Below are positions 18,600 through 19,650 of a DNA stretch of 19,650 nt, in pieces. A model generated the notes under the pieces. It had not been told where the DNA came from and ran no database searches. It saw only the letters and a list, made by a program, of their open reading frames with translations. Positions within the stretch are counted from its first letter, which is position 1. Every line of letters begins with the position of its first letter. The position numbers were made by a program, and so were the translations under genes. Source of the stretch: Oscillospiraceae bacterium (lineage in GTDB: Bacteria > Bacillota > Clostridia > Oscillospirales > Ruminococcaceae); contig JAUNBN010000005.1 of NCBI GenBank assembly GCA_030527085.1, positions 1 to 19,650 on the forward strand, read 5' to 3'.

Positions 18600-19650
18600 T
18601 TAAGCCGGGCCGTAGAGGGCGTACTGCGAGGCGTGCTCGTCGGCCGTTCTCGACCAGTAGAAGGTCTCCTTGTCCTCGCCGGTGAAGAAGAAGAAGTAGT
18701 CGTGCTCGGCGGGCTCGAGGACCCCGTCTATGGACTTGAGGCCCGGGTTGCAGATTGCGCCTATTATTATGCCGGGATAGGAGAAGGTGTCGTAGCCTTC
18801 GAGCGTTCCCGCGGGCACGTTCTCGTAGCCGCCGTAGTAGTACTGCAGAACGCCGGGGAAGTAGCCGCCGTAGTAGTCCTCGAGGTCTCCGAGGCCGCGC
18901 CTGCGCCAGTCGCAGGAGGTGTCGGACTCGAGACAGGGGAAGAGGTCGGGGTTGTTGAGACGGTTGAAGAACACGCCGGCGACCATCGGGTAGCTCTCGT
19001 CGCCCACGGATTCCTTCTCAACTATTGAAGACAGGGTTATTATCTTCTCGAGCGTGTAGCCTGAGGCCGCTATCGCGGCGCTGCGCTCCTCGGTGAGGAC
19101 GCGAGTCTCGAAGTTTCGGAGCATTTTCAAAATAATATCCTGAAGCGAGGAGCCCACCTCGAACTCATAGGTGTCCGGGAAGAGATAGCCCTCAAGGCGT
19201 ATGAATTTGTTTTCGTCCTGGGAGATTTCGTCCCAGAAGCCGACGTCGTAGCTTCCGCTGTTGCAGGCCTCGACAAACTCCTGCCGGGTGCAGATGCCAA
19301 GCTCCTCAAGCATTATGGCAAGCCGCAGGGCGGTGGTGCCCTCGGGGACGGTAAGGCTGAAGGTCTCGACCTGCCTCATGCTCATCGCCTGCAGGACCTC
19401 TATCATCTCGTCGTAGCTCATGGAGCGGTTGAGGATTTTTTCCCCAAACTGGAAGGTACCGTCCGCGCCGTGAATGCGCGAATAGAGCCTGAATACACTG
19501 CGCGAGCTGATGAGTCCCGCGTCCTTGAGCGCCTGGGCCACGCTGCTCGTGGAAGCGCCCTCGGGTATCGTTACGCTTATTTCGCTCGTGTCGCTGCCGC
19601 CGCCGTTTATCTCGTTGTTGATTACAATGGCAGTTACGCCGCCCGCTATG
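18600..19650 (-). CDS. mltG: Endolytic murein transglycosylase MltG (YceG family), N-terminus outside the window
   Basis: Cleaves nascent peptidoglycan glycan strands at the outer face of the cytoplasmic membrane and limits chain length. The frame is open to the window edge, so the gene continues beyond it; 349 residues are present. Motifs: the LysM-like part with ISVTIPEGASTSSVAQALKDAGL, TVPEGTTALRLAIML, EGYLFPDTYEF, the catalytic glutamate in TLSSIVEKESVGDE followed by MVAGVFFNRLN, and the C-terminal TFSYPGIIIGAICNPGLKSIDGVLEP and DYFFFFTGEDKETFYWSRTADEH. The N-terminal membrane anchor would lie beyond 19650. The stop (TAA 18600-18602) is followed 1 nt later by the MGMT-like ATG. Confidence 0.95.
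   Translation of the reverse strand, partial: IAGGVTAIVINNEINGGGSDTSEISVTIPEGASTSSVAQALKDAGLISSRSVFRLYSRIHGADGTFQFGEKILNRSMSYDEMIEVLQAMSMRQVETFSLTVPEGTTALRLAIMLEELGICTRQEFVEACNSGSYDVGFWDEISQDENKFIRLEGYLFPDTYEFEVGSSLQDIILKMLRNFETRVLTEERSAAIAASGYTLEKIITLSSIVEKESVGDESYPMVAGVFFNRLNNPDLFPCLESDTSCDWRRRGLGDLEDYYGGYFPGVLQYYYGGYENVPAGTLEGYDTFSYPGIIIGAICNPGLKSIDGVLEPAEHDYFFFFTGEDKETFYWSRTADEHASQYALYGPA

Noticed and set aside
18339..19028. 229-codon + strand frame opposite mltG and the MGMT-like gene
   Set aside because: It is antisense to two well-supported genes, has low-complexity Val/Glu/Gly-rich composition and no ribosome site.

Overview
The window looks like a chromosomal segment of a fairly high-GC, spore-forming Gram-positive bacterium of the Clostridia type. 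The evidence is a clear SpoVAE protein, the glmU-prs gene pair typical of Firmicutes, strong AGGAGG-type ribosome binding sites, SigA-like promoters (TTGCAA-17-CATAAT, TTGCGC-17-TATAAT), an MltG-type transglycosylase and an ECF-type S component. There is no tRNA, rRNA, CRISPR array, transposase or phage gene. The species cannot be named from the sequence.

Layout. (1) 1-2940: end of a surface-polysaccharide glycosyltransferase cluster (a C-terminal fragment and two GT2 genes). (2) 3186-6260: a solitary spoVAE, a convergent M14 gamma-glutamyl-type peptidase, and a Nudix hydrolase plus glycerophosphodiesterase pair. (3) 6404-7303: an E2-like acyltransferase fold protein that lacks the catalytic HxxxDG motif. 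(4) 7851-14119: a tight seven-gene operon, glmU, prs, an NAD-dependent sugar epimerase, hddA, hddC, gmhB, gmhA. It runs from general sugar-nucleotide and PRPP supply into the GDP-D-glycero-alpha-D-manno-heptose pathway starting from sedoheptulose 7-phosphate. (5) 14124-15312: a promoter, a ~115-nt structured leader, an ECF S component and an uncharacterised 171-aa protein overlapping it by ATGA. (6) 15466-17930: an ATP-grasp protein of the sugar-transfer type, surrounded by four very small genes of 71, 28, 55 and 40 codons. (7) 18038-19650: mltG (cut by the window edge) followed by an MGMT/ATL-type protein.

Both ends and the middle point to cell-surface glycan work: glycosyltransferases, UDP-GlcNAc, nucleotide-activated heptose, sugar-transfer ATP-grasp, and peptidoglycan enzymes (MltG, the M14 peptidase). 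The heptose made by the central operon is probably used in a capsule or S-layer glycan rather than LPS, because the organism appears Gram-positive. This is inference.

The most unusual features are not the housekeeping genes. First, a GC-rich hairpin with the core CCCCGCC-GAA-GGCGGGG recurs about nine times in this window, with several recognisable flank families. Two copies (3591-3633 and 17354-17396) differ by three substitutions on one arm that are exactly compensated on the other arm. Second, a 96-bp repeat carrying this hairpin is present twice in tandem inside the 5' end of the MGMT-like gene and is translated in frame. Third, hddC and gmhB read like one fused gene split by loss of one A in a short A run. 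Fourth, the ECF transporter gene has a structured leader I cannot assign to any riboswitch class I know.
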